In this document: one piece after another, positions 25,401-33,470 of the stretch
Layout: each line of letters opens with the position of its first letter
How positions within the stretch are numbered: the stretch's first letter is position 1
Assembly: GCF_039929605.1 (NCBI RefSeq)
Contig: NZ_JBDSQX010000155.1
Span: 1 to 64,000, forward strand
Source of the DNA: Pelomonas sp039929605
Lineage (GTDB): Bacteria > Pseudomonadota > Gammaproteobacteria > Burkholderiales > Burkholderiaceae_C
Length of the DNA stretch: 64,000 nt
Direction of reading: 5' to 3'
Translations under genes and position numbers: made by a program
Notes under the pieces: model-generated
Database searches by the model: none
What the model saw: the letters and a program-made list of their open reading frames with translations, nothing else
Told to the model about the DNA's origin: nothing

Positions 25401-25777
25401 TCGGCGCGATGGAAACCGGCTACCAGCGCGGCCGCATCCAGGAAGAGTCGATGCACTACGAGATGCTCAAGCACACCGGCGAATACCCCATCATCGGCGT
25501 CAACACCTTCCGCAACCCGCATGGCGAGACCGTGCCGGAGCACATCGAGCTGGCACGCTCGACGGATGAAGAGAAGCAGTCGCAGCTGGCGCGGCTGGCC
25601 GAGTTCCAGGCCCGCCATGCGGCTGAGGCACCGGCCATGCTGGCGCGGCTGCAGCAGGCCGTCATCGAGAACCGCAATGTCTTCGACGTGCTGATGGACG
25701 CCGTGCGCGTGTGCTCGCTCGGCCAGATCACCGGCGCGCTGTTCGAGGTGGGCGGGCAGTACCGGCGCAGCATGTGA
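22487..25777 (+). CDS. icmF: Fused isobutyryl-CoA mutase (IcmF)
   Basis: A 1096-residue adenosylcobalamin enzyme interconverting isobutyryl-CoA and n-butyryl-CoA. An N-terminal B12-binding domain (FDGHDAAINIMRR, HLGHNRSVDEV) is fused to a MeaI-type GTPase chaperone (P-loop GITGTGGAGKSS, residues 208-219) and then to the mutase substrate-binding TIM barrel, the diagnostic IcmF order. Length is as expected. The ATG at 22487 follows AAGGAG; the frame is open into the upstream palindrome, but a TTG there would lie within the operator. It stands alone after a terminator and shares an operator with ivd, fitting branched-chain acyl-CoA metabolism. Confidence 0.96.
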   Translation: MTDLAADYKALAEYRPTHKVRFVTAASLFDGHDAAINIMRRILQGMGAEVIHLGHNRSVDEVVTAALQEDAQGIAISSYQGGHVEYFKYMTQLLKERGGERIQVFGGGGGVIVPAEIRELAEHGVRIFSPEDGQRMGLQGMIGEMVMKADQDFSVHAPKSLSSITGHSESAWRSLAQLLTALENGKAEESIVDALRSQAKAIKTPVLGITGTGGAGKSSLTDELIRRLRLDQGDALRVALISIDPSRRKSGGALLGDRIRMNAISPWSQGQRVFMRSLATRDFGSEISPALPDVIAAAKVAGFDLVIVETSGIGQGDAAIVPLVNVPMYVMTPEFGAASQLEKIDMLDFAEFVAINKFDRKGSLDALRDVAKQVQRNREAFTVMPDTMPVFGTMASRFNDDGVTALYQALKARLAGLGLPITEGRLPLVNTRHSTHQTPIVPANRVRYLADICETVRGYKARARKQAALAREVQQLEASRAMLQAANPDKQGARAALGDLAEQRRSKLDGDARQLLQQWPDMVKAYAGDEYVVKIRDKELRTALVTQSLSGTKIRKVVLPGYECHGELLKWLMLENVPGSFPYAAGVFAFKREGEDPTRMFAGEGDAFRTNRRFKLVSEGLPAKRLSTAFDSVTLYGADPAPRPDIYGKVGNSGVSIATLDDMKVLYDGFDLCSPTTSVSMTINGPAPSILAMFMNTAIDQNLAKFRADNGREPTADEAAKIKDWVLANVRGTVQADILKEDQGQNTCIFSTEFSLKVMGDIAEYFVHHNVRNFYSVSISGYHIAEAGANPISQLALTLSNGFTFVEAYLARGMHIDDFAPNLSFFFSNGMDPEYTVLGRVARRIWAIAMRDRYGANERSQKLKYHVQTSGRSLHAQEIAFNDIRTTLQALIAVYDNCNSLHTNAYDEAITTPTDESVRRAMAIQLVINREWGLAKNENPSQGAFIIDELTELVEEAVLQEFERISERGGVLGAMETGYQRGRIQEESMHYEMLKHTGEYPIIGVNTFRNPHGETVPEHIELARSTDEEKQSQLARLAEFQARHAAEAPAMLARLQQAVIENRNVFDVLMDAVRVCSLGQITGALFEVGGQYRRSM

Positions 25778-25779
25778 AC

Positions 25780-25817
25780 AAGATATCTTCCTTGCTAATT
25801 GAGCACTTGTCGCTCAA
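25780..25817. promoter_or_regulatory. AT-rich promoter region with two palindromes before the DUF4143 ATPase gene
   Basis: AAGATATCTT (25780-25789) and the inverted repeat TTGAGC-N7-GCTCAA (25799-25817) fill the short gap between icmF and the ATPase gene, which is more AT-rich than its surroundings. TTGCTA at 25793 and CAAAAT at 25815 are spaced 17 bases apart and could be a weak promoter. If so, the transcript would start at or next to the ATG. Autoregulation through the inverted repeat is possible. Confidence 0.5.
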
Positions 25818-25823
25818 AATGCA

Positions 25824-26993
25824 ATGATGATTGATCGCCGCACCGAAGCTCGTTTGGCCGAACGCATGGCGCGCTCGCCGGCCGTGCTGCTGCTCGGGCC
25901 GCGCCAGGTGGGCAAGAGCACGCTGGCTCAAACCGTGGCGGCCAGCCAGCCCGGCGCGGTGATGCTGGACCTGGAGCGCGCCTCGGACCGCGCCCAGCTG
26001 GCCGAGCCCGAGCTGTTCTTCGCCCGCCACCGCGACCATCTCGTCGTGCTCGACGAGGTGCAGCTCATGCCCGAGCTGTTCAGCGTGCTGCGCCCCGAGA
26101 TCGACGCCCTGCGCCGGCCCGGGCGCTTCCTGATGCTGGGCTCGGCCTCCGGTGAACTGCTGCGTCAAAAAAGCGAGAGCCTGGCCGGCCGCATCAGCTA
26201 CCTGGAGCTGCCGCCGGTGCTGGCGCTGGAGCAGCCCGACTCCTTGGGCGCACTGCAGCAGCTGTGGCTGCGTGGTGGCTTCCCGCTCAGCCTGCTGGCG
26301 CCCGACGAGGCGGCGTCGTTCGGCTGGCGGCAGGACTTCATCGAGAGCTTCCTGCTGCGCGACCTGGCGCAGATGGGCGTCAAGGTGGCGGCCGAGAGCC
26401 TGCACCGCTTCTGGCGCATGCAGGCCCATCTGCAGGGGCAGCAATTCAACGCATCGGCGCTGGGCGCGTCGCTCGGCGGGCTGGCGCACACGACGGTGGC
26501 GCGCTACCTGGACACGCTGGTGGACGCGCTGATGCTGCGTCGCCTGGAACCCGTGCTACCCAACCTCGGCAAGCGGCTCATCAAGTCGCCCAAGGTCTAT
26601 GTGCGCGACAGCGGCCTCGTGCATGCGCTGCTGGGCGTGCAGGACCTGGACGCGCTGCAGGGTCACCCCATCGTCGGCGCGTCCTGGGAGGGCTTCGTCA
26701 TCGAGCAGGTGGCCGCTGCCGTTGCCGAGGTGATGCCGGAAGCGCAACTCGGCTACTACCGCACGGCCGCCGGCACGGAGCTGGACGTCGTCATCGAGCA
26801 AGGCAGTCGCCGGCTGGGGCTGGAGATCAAGTTCTCGGCCGCACCCAAGGTGGGCAAGGGCTTCTGGCAGGCGCTGACCGACCTGCAGCCCGAGCGCGCG
26901 GCGGTCGTTGCGCCGGTGGCCAGGCGCTACCCACTCAAGAACGGCGTTGACGTGCTGCCGGTTCGCGAGCTTGTCGACTGGCTGGCTGGTTGA
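25824..26993 (+). CDS. AAA-type ATPase with DUF4143 C-terminal domain
   Basis: 389 residues. The Walker A motif GPRQVGKS (25-32) and Walker B VVLDEVQ are intact. The C-terminal DUF4143 part is recognisable (KSPKVYVRDSGLVHALLG, then YYRTAAGTELDVVIE and LGLEIKFSA), resembling a PD-(D/E)xK-like fold. Family members are widespread, patchily distributed and of unknown role; mobility and stress functions have been suggested. There is no clear ribosome-binding site before the ATG at 25824. The AT-rich leader and stand-alone position would fit an acquired gene. Confidence 0.88.
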   Translation: MMIDRRTEARLAERMARSPAVLLLGPRQVGKSTLAQTVAASQPGAVMLDLERASDRAQLAEPELFFARHRDHLVVLDEVQLMPELFSVLRPEIDALRRPGRFLMLGSASGELLRQKSESLAGRISYLELPPVLALEQPDSLGALQQLWLRGGFPLSLLAPDEAASFGWRQDFIESFLLRDLAQMGVKVAAESLHRFWRMQAHLQGQQFNASALGASLGGLAHTTVARYLDTLVDALMLRRLEPVLPNLGKRLIKSPKVYVRDSGLVHALLGVQDLDALQGHPIVGASWEGFVIEQVAAAVAEVMPEAQLGYYRTAAGTELDVVIEQGSRRLGLEIKFSAAPKVGKGFWQALTDLQPERAAVVAPVARRYPLKNGVDVLPVRELVDWLAG

Positions 26994-26996
26994 ACA

Positions 26997-27980
26997 TCAA
27001 CGCGACTGGATCACCTGCATCGCCGCCTTCACGCGCAGCAGCATGGGCGACGCGCCCACCACGCTGGCGTCGAAGGGATGCAGTCGCTGGCCACCGGTCG
27101 CCGCCATGATCTTGCGCACGTACAGCCGCGTCTCGGCATACGGCGGCACGCCGAGGTAGCGGTCCACCGCGCCCTCGCCGGCGTTGTACGCGGCCAGCGC
27201 CAGCATCACATCGCCCTCGAAATAGGCCAGCAGCCAGCGCAGATAGGCCATGCCGCCGCGTATGTTCTGCGCGGGATCGCTGAGGCGCGTGACGCGAAAT
27301 CGCGCGGCGGTGCCGGGCATCAGCTGCATCAGGCCCTGCGCCTTCTTGGGCGACTCGGCCAGCGGGTCGAAGTTGGATTCCTGCGCCATCAATGCGAGCA
27401 CCAGCGCGGGTGCGAGCTGGTACTCGGGCGCCAGCAGCTTCACGTAGTTGACGATGGCCGGTGGCGCCTGCGGCGGCAGCGGCAGCGTGGCCCACAACGA
27501 GATGGGCTTGGCGCCGCGCGCGGGCTGCGGCGGAGCGACGGGCAGCGGGTCGGTCTCGGGTGGGCGCAGGCAGGGCGGCGGGTCGCCCAGCGGCGTGCCG
27601 CCCATGCGGGCGAGCATGTTCTGCGCTTGGTCCATGCCCTGCTCGGCCGCAGCCGCGAACATGTGGGCCGCCTCGGCATCGTTGCGCTGGATGCCGCGTG
27701 CGTTGGTCAGCATCCAGCCCAGGCTGTACTGCGCCTCGGCGTCGCCGTAGCGCGAGGCTCGGCAATAGAGCTTGGCGGCGGCCACCTCGTCGCGCTTCAT
27801 GCCGTCGCCATACTCCAGCGCCTTGGCCTCGTGGCGCCAACGCTCCACCTGGGCGGGCACCACCGGCCCACGCTCGCCGGGCGGCATGGTGGGGCGGGGC
27901 AGTTGCTCCAGCGTCAGCTGCGGCAGCTGCGCTATGGCCGAAGAGCCGGCAAGAAACAGGGGCAGCAGCAGGCGTCGCAA
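26997..27980 (-). CDS. Exported lytic transglycosylase with Sel1-like repeats
   Basis: 327 residues. A signal peptide (1-18, SSAIA) is followed by Sel1/TPR-like repeats (about 60-125, DAEAQYSLGWMLTNARG) and a C-terminal SLT domain with catalytic Glu201 in MAQESNFDP, GLMQLMPGTA and AAYNAGEGAVDRY. It should cleave peptidoglycan in the periplasm. The start codon is TTG at 27980, since no ATG precedes the signal peptide in frame. The gene converges on the DUF4143 ATPase gene with three bases between their stops. The repeats may dock it to a secretion or envelope machine. Confidence 0.9.
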   Translation of the reverse strand: MRRLLLPLFLAGSSAIAQLPQLTLEQLPRPTMPPGERGPVVPAQVERWRHEAKALEYGDGMKRDEVAAAKLYCRASRYGDAEAQYSLGWMLTNARGIQRNDAEAAHMFAAAAEQGMDQAQNMLARMGGTPLGDPPPCLRPPETDPLPVAPPQPARGAKPISLWATLPLPPQAPPAIVNYVKLLAPEYQLAPALVLALMAQESNFDPLAESPKKAQGLMQLMPGTAARFRVTRLSDPAQNIRGGMAYLRWLLAYFEGDVMLALAAYNAGEGAVDRYLGVPPYAETRLYVRKIMAATGGQRLHPFDASVVGASPMLLRVKAAMQVIQSR

Positions 27981-28052
27981 GGGTCGGTCCGGAGGGGTCA
28001 GGCGGGGGCCGAAAGTCTAGACTGGCGACCCACCCCTTTGCCGCGAGTGCCC

Positions 28053-28649
28053 ATGCCCACGCTCGACCCACGCATCGACAGCTATCTCGCCGGCGTGCCG
28101 GCATTCGCGTTGCCCATCCTGCAATGCCTGCGCGAGGACGTGCACGCGGCCTGCCCCGATGTCGTCGAGACGATCAAGTGGAGCCGGCCTCATTTCATGC
28201 TCAACGACAAGCTGCTGTGCGGCATGTCGGCCTTCAAGGCGCACTGCACCTTCAGCCTCTGGGAGCGCGAGGGCGCACCCGAAGGCAAGGCCGGCGCGAT
28301 GGGCGATTTCGGCCGCATCGAGAGCGCGACCGACCTGCCCTCGCGCACTGAGCTCCGCAAGCAGATCAAGGCAGCCGCCGCGCTACTACAGGCCGGCGCA
28401 CCGCGCGCGCAAAAGCCCAACCGCGAGCCGCGTGCGCAGCTGGACATGCCGGCCGATTTCGCCGCCGCGCTCGCCCAGGTCAAGGCGGCCCAGCAGCACT
28501 ACGACGCCTTCGCGCCGAGCAAGCAGCGCGACTACCTGGAGTGGGTGCTGGAGGCCAAGCGCGAGGACACGCGCGCCAAGCGCATCGCGCAAGCCGTGGC
28601 GTGGCTGGCCGAGGGCAAGTCGCGGAACTGGAAGTACGAGAGTTGCTAA
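28053..28649 (+). CDS. YdeI/OmpD-associated family protein (DUF1801)
   Basis: 198 residues, cytosolic. The N-terminal 110 residues form a DUF1801 domain (VVETIKWSRPHFMLNDKLLCG, TFSLW), and the C-terminal part matches the OmdA domain (ALAQVKAAQQHYDAFAPSKQRDYLEWV, TRAKRIAQAVAWLAEGK). The biochemical role of the family is not established; some members relate to peptide or stress resistance. The start at 28053 is the ATG that begins the family-conserved region. Divergent from the lytic transglycosylase gene. Confidence 0.85.
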   Translation: MPTLDPRIDSYLAGVPAFALPILQCLREDVHAACPDVVETIKWSRPHFMLNDKLLCGMSAFKAHCTFSLWEREGAPEGKAGAMGDFGRIESATDLPSRTELRKQIKAAAALLQAGAPRAQKPNREPRAQLDMPADFAAALAQVKAAQQHYDAFAPSKQRDYLEWVLEAKREDTRAKRIAQAVAWLAEGKSRNWKYESC

Positions 28650-29147
28650 GGCGACGCCGAAGAAGTCCCCGTGATGCAGAACGCCCTGGTTTGGGATGAA
28701 CTGCAAGGCGCAAGCCGCAGTCATAACTGGCTATCCGCGAGGCTTGTGCAGGCGGTGCCCAGGCCGGCAGACGCGCAGGCGGAGCCGGGGAGATTCATCC
28801 GGTCGCGGTTTGAGGCGTGTCAGCGCAAGGGCTCAGCCCGACGGCCTCGCGGGCGGCTGAGCGAGGCTAACGCTAGCGGGGCCGGCCTATTTCTCCAGCG
28901 ACGCGAGTAAGTCGGGCAGGCCTGCAATGCCGCTTCGCGCCTTGCGGGTCAAGGCGTTGGATTCCTGCCCCAGCGCTCCTCGGATCTGTGCCATTGCATT
29001 TGCCGCTCAGCGCCCGTCGCGCCGAAGCGCAGAACGGTAAGGCTTTGTTCAGCCTGGTTAACGGCGCAAGGATTGCTCACAGCTCGCTACGTTTGCTCTG
29101 GAAGGACTGCCTAAAGTCGCGGCTCCTTCTTCTCCACGAGTCCACCA
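28650..29147. other. 498-base interval without a convincing gene
   Basis: I see no supported gene here. A 35-codon frame on the minus strand, about 28908-29000 (starting MAQIRGALGQES), has gene-like composition but no homologue I recognise and could be a remnant. The 3' end near 29100-29147 should contain the promoter of the OmpA-like gene. Codon periodicity is poor throughout. Confidence 0.45.
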
Positions 29148-29759
29148 ATGTCGAGACTTTCGCCCCTGATCGTCGCCAGCAGTGTCCTGTTGCTGAGCGC
29201 TTGCGCCACCAAGGATTTCGTCAGAGAGACCGTCGCTCCGGTGCAGACCAGTGTGGACAGCCTCGGCACCCGTGTGCAGGCGCATGACGATAGCCTCAAG
29301 GCTGTGGATCGCCGGCTGCAAGGCAGCGACGCGCGCATTCAGACGCTGGAGCAGGAGGCTGCGGCGCGCGCCCAGGCCGCCATGAATCTGCCCGCGCCTC
29401 CCGGCCTGCTGATGAGCACCGTGCTGACCGACGACAAGATCAAGTTCAGCTCGGGCCGCGCCCAGCTCACCGAGCAGGCCGGCCAGGAACTCGATCAACT
29501 CGTCGCCAAGCTCAAGGCCGACGACAAGCCGGTGTTCGTCGAAATTCAGGGCCACACCGACGCGACCGGCAGCGACGCGATCAACCAGCAACTGGGCCTC
29601 AAGCGAGCCGAAGCCGTGCGCATGCACCTGGCCCGTGCCGGCCTGCCGCTGGCGCGCATGGCAACGATCAGCTACGGCGAATCTGCGCCGCTGGCCGACA
29701 ACAACACCCGCGATGGCCGCAGCACGAACCGGCGTGTTCAGCTGATCGTGATGCGCTGA
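29148..29759 (+). CDS. OmpA-family outer-membrane lipoprotein
   Basis: 203 residues. The lipobox LSAC puts the lipidated Cys at position 19. An alpha-helical, probably coiled-coil section (30-80) leads to a C-terminal OmpA-like peptidoglycan-binding domain (about 95-203) with the TD-x(n)-QGHTDATGSDAINQQLG and NRRVQL signatures. It probably tethers the outer membrane to the cell wall. It stands alone with large flanking gaps. Confidence 0.92.
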   Translation: MSRLSPLIVASSVLLLSACATKDFVRETVAPVQTSVDSLGTRVQAHDDSLKAVDRRLQGSDARIQTLEQEAAARAQAAMNLPAPPGLLMSTVLTDDKIKFSSGRAQLTEQAGQELDQLVAKLKADDKPVFVEIQGHTDATGSDAINQQLGLKRAEAVRMHLARAGLPLARMATISYGESAPLADNNTRDGRSTNRRVQLIVMR

Positions 29760-30066
29760 GCTGGACGGGAGCCTCGGGCTCTCGCTCGGCATCGCCACTG
29801 TTCGGTGAGCGCGTTGCGCCGGGGCACCCGAGCAGTCCTCGCATCGTCTTCATCAGCGAGTTGACGGCGTAGACGAGCGGCGCCGGCCCCACGTCAGGCG
29901 GGGCGGGCAACGGCGCCAGGTCTTGCGCGGAGCGGGCCGAGCGGGTCAAGAGCGGACCGCACCGGCGCCCGCCAGCACGCGGTCGTAGGTTGGCATCCCT
30001 GCTCCTTATCGCCTGGATGCTGCCACTGCTCAAGCTCGTCTTGCGCGCTGGGCTAAGGTTGCGCCT
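29760..30066. other. 307-base interval, mostly featureless
   Basis: A weak hairpin (GAGCC-TCG-GGCTC, 29769-29781) follows the OmpA-like gene without a T-run. The rest is GC-rich and has a minus-strand open frame without start support. TAAGG at 30054-30058 is the likely ribosome-binding site of the next gene. No small gene is convincing. Confidence 0.4.
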
Positions 30067-31191
30067 GTGATGATGAACCGGCGCAACCTGCTCACCCTGC
30101 CCGCCTTGACACTGATGCCCGCGATGCCCGCCTTTGCCGCCGCGCCGCCGCGCTTCCTGCACGTCGGCACCTACGCGCCGCTGGGCCAGGGCGTCTACAG
30201 CTTCGCCATCGCCGCCGACGGCGCCTTGAAGCCCCTCTGCGTCACGGCCAACGCCGGCAGCCCCAGCTGGCTGCTGGCCGCCAATGGCCGCGTCTACGCC
30301 GCCGAGGAAGGCGCCCACCACGTTGCCGTCTACGCGCAGGACGACGCCGGCCGTCTGAGCCTGCTGCAGCGCGAACCCAGCGGCGGCCACAGCCCCGCGC
30401 AGCTGTCCCTCAGCGCGGGCCGCGTCTGGGTGGCGCACTACGCCGACGCCCGCTTCGCCGCGCTGCCGCTGGGGGCCGACGGCCGCCTCGGCGCTGCGCA
30501 GAGCTGGCCCAGTTGCGTCGGCCCGGATTGCCGGCCCGGCCCGCAGCGCGCCGCCAAGGCCCCGCCCGGCAGCCAGGCCAGCAGCGGCCACGACGCGCCG
30601 CACGCGCACATGATCCAGGCCAGCCCCGACGGCCGCTGGCTGCTCGGCACCGACCTCGGCCGCGACCGCCTGCTCGTCTGGCCGCTCACCGCCGCCACGC
30701 CGGGCGCCGCAACGCACGAACTGGCCCTCAGCCCCGGCTCGGGCCCGCGCCACTTTGTCTTCCACCCGCAGGACGCCGGCCTCGTCTATGTGCTGCAGGA
30801 GGAGTCGTCGACGCTGACCACCGTCGCGCTGACGCCCGACGGCCCGCGCCTCGTCGACGAGATCAGCGTGCTGCCGAGCGGCTTTGCCGGCACCAGCTAC
30901 GCCTCCGACCTGCTCGTCGCGCCCGGCGGCTGGCACCTCTACGCGTTCAACCGCCTGCACGACAGCCTGGCCGTCATCGCCCTGGCTGAGGCGCGCAGCC
31001 CAAGACTGCTGGACCACCACTGGGTGCACGGCAGCTACCCGCGCAGCGCCTGCATCGCAGGTGCCCACCTCTACGTGTGCAACCAGCGCAGCGACCAGCT
31101 CAGCCACTTCGACCTGAGCCGACCCGAGGCGCCGCGCTTCACCGGCCGGCAGACGGCGGTGCCCAGCCCGGCGGGGGCCTGTTCGCTCTAG
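30067..31191 (+). CDS. Exported lactonase-family beta-propeller protein
   Basis: 374 residues. The first 25 form a signal sequence with an NRRNLL start, compatible with weak Tat-like export. The remainder is a seven-bladed propeller of the 6-phosphogluconolactonase/YbhE type (HVGTYAPLGQGVYSF, GSGPRHFVFHP, the NQRSDQLSHF end). An extra Pro/Gly/Ala insert at about 165-180 interrupts one blade. Export argues against a pentose-phosphate role, so it may bind or hydrolyse an extracellular lactone. The GTG at 30067 best fits the upstream TAAGG; ATGs follow at 30070 and 30073. Confidence 0.8.
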   Translation: MMMNRRNLLTLPALTLMPAMPAFAAAPPRFLHVGTYAPLGQGVYSFAIAADGALKPLCVTANAGSPSWLLAANGRVYAAEEGAHHVAVYAQDDAGRLSLLQREPSGGHSPAQLSLSAGRVWVAHYADARFAALPLGADGRLGAAQSWPSCVGPDCRPGPQRAAKAPPGSQASSGHDAPHAHMIQASPDGRWLLGTDLGRDRLLVWPLTAATPGAATHELALSPGSGPRHFVFHPQDAGLVYVLQEESSTLTTVALTPDGPRLVDEISVLPSGFAGTSYASDLLVAPGGWHLYAFNRLHDSLAVIALAEARSPRLLDHHWVHGSYPRSACIAGAHLYVCNQRSDQLSHFDLSRPEAPRFTGRQTAVPSPAGACSL

Positions 31192-31200
31192 ACTGAGGCG

Positions 31201-31674
31201 ATGAAGCTCGCCGCCCTACCCGCCCTCCTCCTGCTCGCCACAACGGCGGTTGCCACCGCCGAGCCCATCGGCTCCGTCGACACGGCCTTCAAGCTCATCG
31301 GCCCCGATCACAAGATCGTTGTCGACGCCTACGACGACCCCAAGGTACAGGGCGTGGCCTGCTATGTGTCGCGGGCCAAGACGGGCGGCATCAGCGGCGC
31401 CATCGGCCTGGCCGAAGACAAGGCCGAGGCCTCCATCGCCTGCCGCCAGGTCGGCCCCATCGTCATCACCCAGCCGCTGCCTCGGCAGGAAGAGGTCTTC
31501 AACGAGCGCATCTCGCTGGTGTTCAAGAAGCTGCGCATCGTGCGCATGGTGGACGCGCCGCGCAACACGCTGGTCTACCTGACCTACTCCGACCGCCTCA
31601 TCGACGGCTCGCCCAAGAACAGCGTCACCGCCGTGCCGGTCGGCCGCGAGACGCTCATCCCCGTCAGGAAATGA
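31201..31674 (+). CDS. creA: CreA family periplasmic protein
   Basis: 157 residues with a signal peptide (1-20, TAVATA) and the CreA family pattern (GSVDTAFKLIGPDHKIVVDA, QGVACYVSRAKTGG, DRLIDGSPKNS). CreA is a conserved periplasmic protein of unknown function, named for its E. coli position beside creBCD; no cre genes are near here. It starts nine bases after the lactonase-like gene and may share its transcript. Repeat copy C begins one base after its stop. Confidence 0.88.
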   Translation: MKLAALPALLLLATTAVATAEPIGSVDTAFKLIGPDHKIVVDAYDDPKVQGVACYVSRAKTGGISGAIGLAEDKAEASIACRQVGPIVITQPLPRQEEVFNERISLVFKKLRIVRMVDAPRNTLVYLTYSDRLIDGSPKNSVTAVPVGRETLIPVRK

Positions 31675-31675
31675 A

Positions 31676-31876
31676 GCCCCTCGCCCAAGGCGTACCTTGG
31701 CCGGCCTTGCAGGCCGCGCTGCGGCTCTCGCCACAGCCCTTCGGCAGGCACTTCGCGCCCACTGGGCGCAATGTGTCCGGCCTCAGCCCCCGGGGGGACG
31801 GCAATGCTCGCAGCATTGAGCCGCGAGCACATCGCCAGCGCGGTCCGGCTTGGGAGAGGCCCGGCGCTCGGCCCGG
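31676..31876 (+). repeat. Dispersed structured repeat, copy C (long form)
   Basis: It starts GCCCCTCGCC immediately after the creA stop and ends CGGCGCTCGGCCCGG. The second half (about 31775-31876) matches copies A and B closely; the first half holds extra sequence of about 65 bases absent from them. The conserved hairpin at 31806-31828 reads GCTCGCAGC/GCCGCGAGC, with changes on both sides of the stem compared with copy A that keep pairing. Confidence 0.85.
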
Positions 31877-31894
31877 AACCCAGGAGCCACAAGC

Positions 31895-33061
31895 ATGAGC
31901 TTCGCCGACGCCCTGTTCGCGCTGATGCCCGTGCAGGCGCTGGCCGCCGCGCTGGTGCTCATCACGCTGGTGGGCTGGCGTGGCGCCAATGCGGGCGGGC
32001 GCTGGGCGCAAGTGGGCATGGTGGCGCTGGGCCTGGGTCTGGCGCTGTCCAGCCCCGCGCTGGGCCAACACTTCACGGTGCCGCATGGCGTGCGCAGCCT
32101 TGGCCTGGGCCTCACCAGCCTGGGCCTGTCGGCGCTGTGGTGGGCGCTGGGCCTGTGGCTCACGCCGCGCGCCGGGCTATGGGCCATGGCGGCGGTGCCC
32201 GCAGCATTGACGCTCGGCCATGCCCTGCTGTGGGCCGACCGCACGGCGGCGCAGACGTTGGCGGACCTCGTGCTCGGCGCCCAGCTCGTCTGGCTCGGCG
32301 TGGCGCTGACCCTGCCCGGCCGCACCGCCGTGCTGCAGGGCCTGAACAGCCGGCGTTGGCGCCTGCTGGGCCTGGCGGCCGTGCTGCCGCTGCTGGCGGC
32401 CATGCTCTTCCGCGCCGCCGCCACGCTGCAGGCGCTGCCGGGTGACGCCTCGCCCTGGCCCGACCTGCTGCTGGCGCTGGCCGGCCAGCTCGCGCTGCTG
32501 CTGGCCCTGCCCATGCTGCTGCTGGCCTGGCGCGGCCAGACCGAGGCCGAGCTGGCCCGCCTGGCCCAGACCGACGGCCTGACCGGCCTCACCGACCGCG
32601 CCGCCTTCACGACACGCTCGGTTGACATGATCTCCATGGCGCGGCGCTTCGACGAACCGCTCGCGCTGGTCGCGCTGGACCTGGACAACTTCGCCACGCT
32701 GCAGTCCGAACACGGCGTGGACTTCGCCGACCGCGCCCTGGCGCTGTTCGCGGCCTGCGTGCAGGCCCAGATGCGCCTGGGCGACCTGGCCGGCCGCCTG
32801 GCGGGCGAGCAGTTCGGCGTGCTGATGGCGCGCTGCCTGCCCGAAGGCCCACAGGCGCTGGACCAACGCCTGCGCAAGGCCCTGGCGGACCGGGCACCGG
32901 CCGAACTGGGCATGAACCTCTCCTTCAGTGCCGGCTGGGCCAAGCTGCGCCCCGGCGACCGCGGCCTGCCCGACCTGCAGCGCCGCGCCGAGACGGCGCT
33001 CTACGAAGCCCAGCGCGCCGGGCGCGGGCAATTGATGGCCGAGCCGGGTGTGGCGGACTGA
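31895..33061 (+). CDS. Membrane GGDEF-domain protein with degenerate active site
   Basis: 388 residues. Six hydrophobic segments occupy about 8-212, followed by a GGDEF-type domain (222-385). The signature is AGEQF (303-307) instead of GGDEF, the FKxxND substrate motif reads FATLQSE, and GHxxGD reads GVDFAD, so several residues needed for GTP binding and c-di-GMP synthesis are lost. It is more likely a sensor or binding protein than a cyclase (inference). The ATG at 31895 follows CAGGAG, and repeat copy C ends 18 bases before it. Confidence 0.85.
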   Translation: MSFADALFALMPVQALAAALVLITLVGWRGANAGGRWAQVGMVALGLGLALSSPALGQHFTVPHGVRSLGLGLTSLGLSALWWALGLWLTPRAGLWAMAAVPAALTLGHALLWADRTAAQTLADLVLGAQLVWLGVALTLPGRTAVLQGLNSRRWRLLGLAAVLPLLAAMLFRAAATLQALPGDASPWPDLLLALAGQLALLLALPMLLLAWRGQTEAELARLAQTDGLTGLTDRAAFTTRSVDMISMARRFDEPLALVALDLDNFATLQSEHGVDFADRALALFAACVQAQMRLGDLAGRLAGEQFGVLMARCLPEGPQALDQRLRKALADRAPAELGMNLSFSAGWAKLRPGDRGLPDLQRRAETALYEAQRAGRGQLMAEPGVAD

Positions 33062-33206
33062 TCAGCGCGGCCGGCGGCGGAGTCTTCGCTAGGGTTTGCT
33101 GACGCTGTGTCGGCCTTCTCCGACACGCCGAGGCGTTGATCGCCGATGCGAAACAAAGGGCTGCTCGCCGATCCTCGGGGTGCGACATCACCTACTGGAG
33201 CACCCG

Positions 33207-33392
33207 ATGGCCGAGCTGAGCACCCATTCCGAGACCGCTACGACGGCCACCCAGACGAACCGCATGCTGCTGTCGTCGCTCACGCGCTGGTGGTCACCCG
33301 CCGAAACGTCGTCTTCCGTCGACCCGGAGCTGGGCTATGAGTCGGCTCTGCCGTGGACGATGGACGCACCGGACGGCAACGCCTACGACTGA
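33207..33392 (+). CDS. Small acidic hypothetical protein
   Basis: 61 residues, no recognised family, Thr/Ser-rich with a WW pair in the middle and an acidic end. The ATG at 33207 follows GGAG at normal spacing, and a bidirectional terminator lies after the gene, both supporting expression. A longer start at 33096 adds Arg/Cys-rich sequence that looks non-coding. Confidence 0.5.
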   Translation: MAELSTHSETATTATQTNRMLLSSLTRWWSPAETSSSVDPELGYESALPWTMDAPDGNAYD

Positions 33393-33427
33393 GCCGCTCA
33401 ACCGTCGGGCCATCGGCCCTCACGCTG

Positions 33428-33470
33428 CACAAGCGCCCGCCCCGGCTTGACCGGCGCGGGCGTTGTGTTT
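33428..33470. terminator. Bidirectional terminator-like hairpin
   Basis: A long stem (CACAAGCGCCCGC at 33428-33440 against GCGGGCGTTGTG at 33456-33467, one bulged base) with an inner CCGG/CCGG pair, followed by a short T-rich stretch. It lies between the converging small gene and the LuxR-type regulator gene. Confidence 0.7.
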
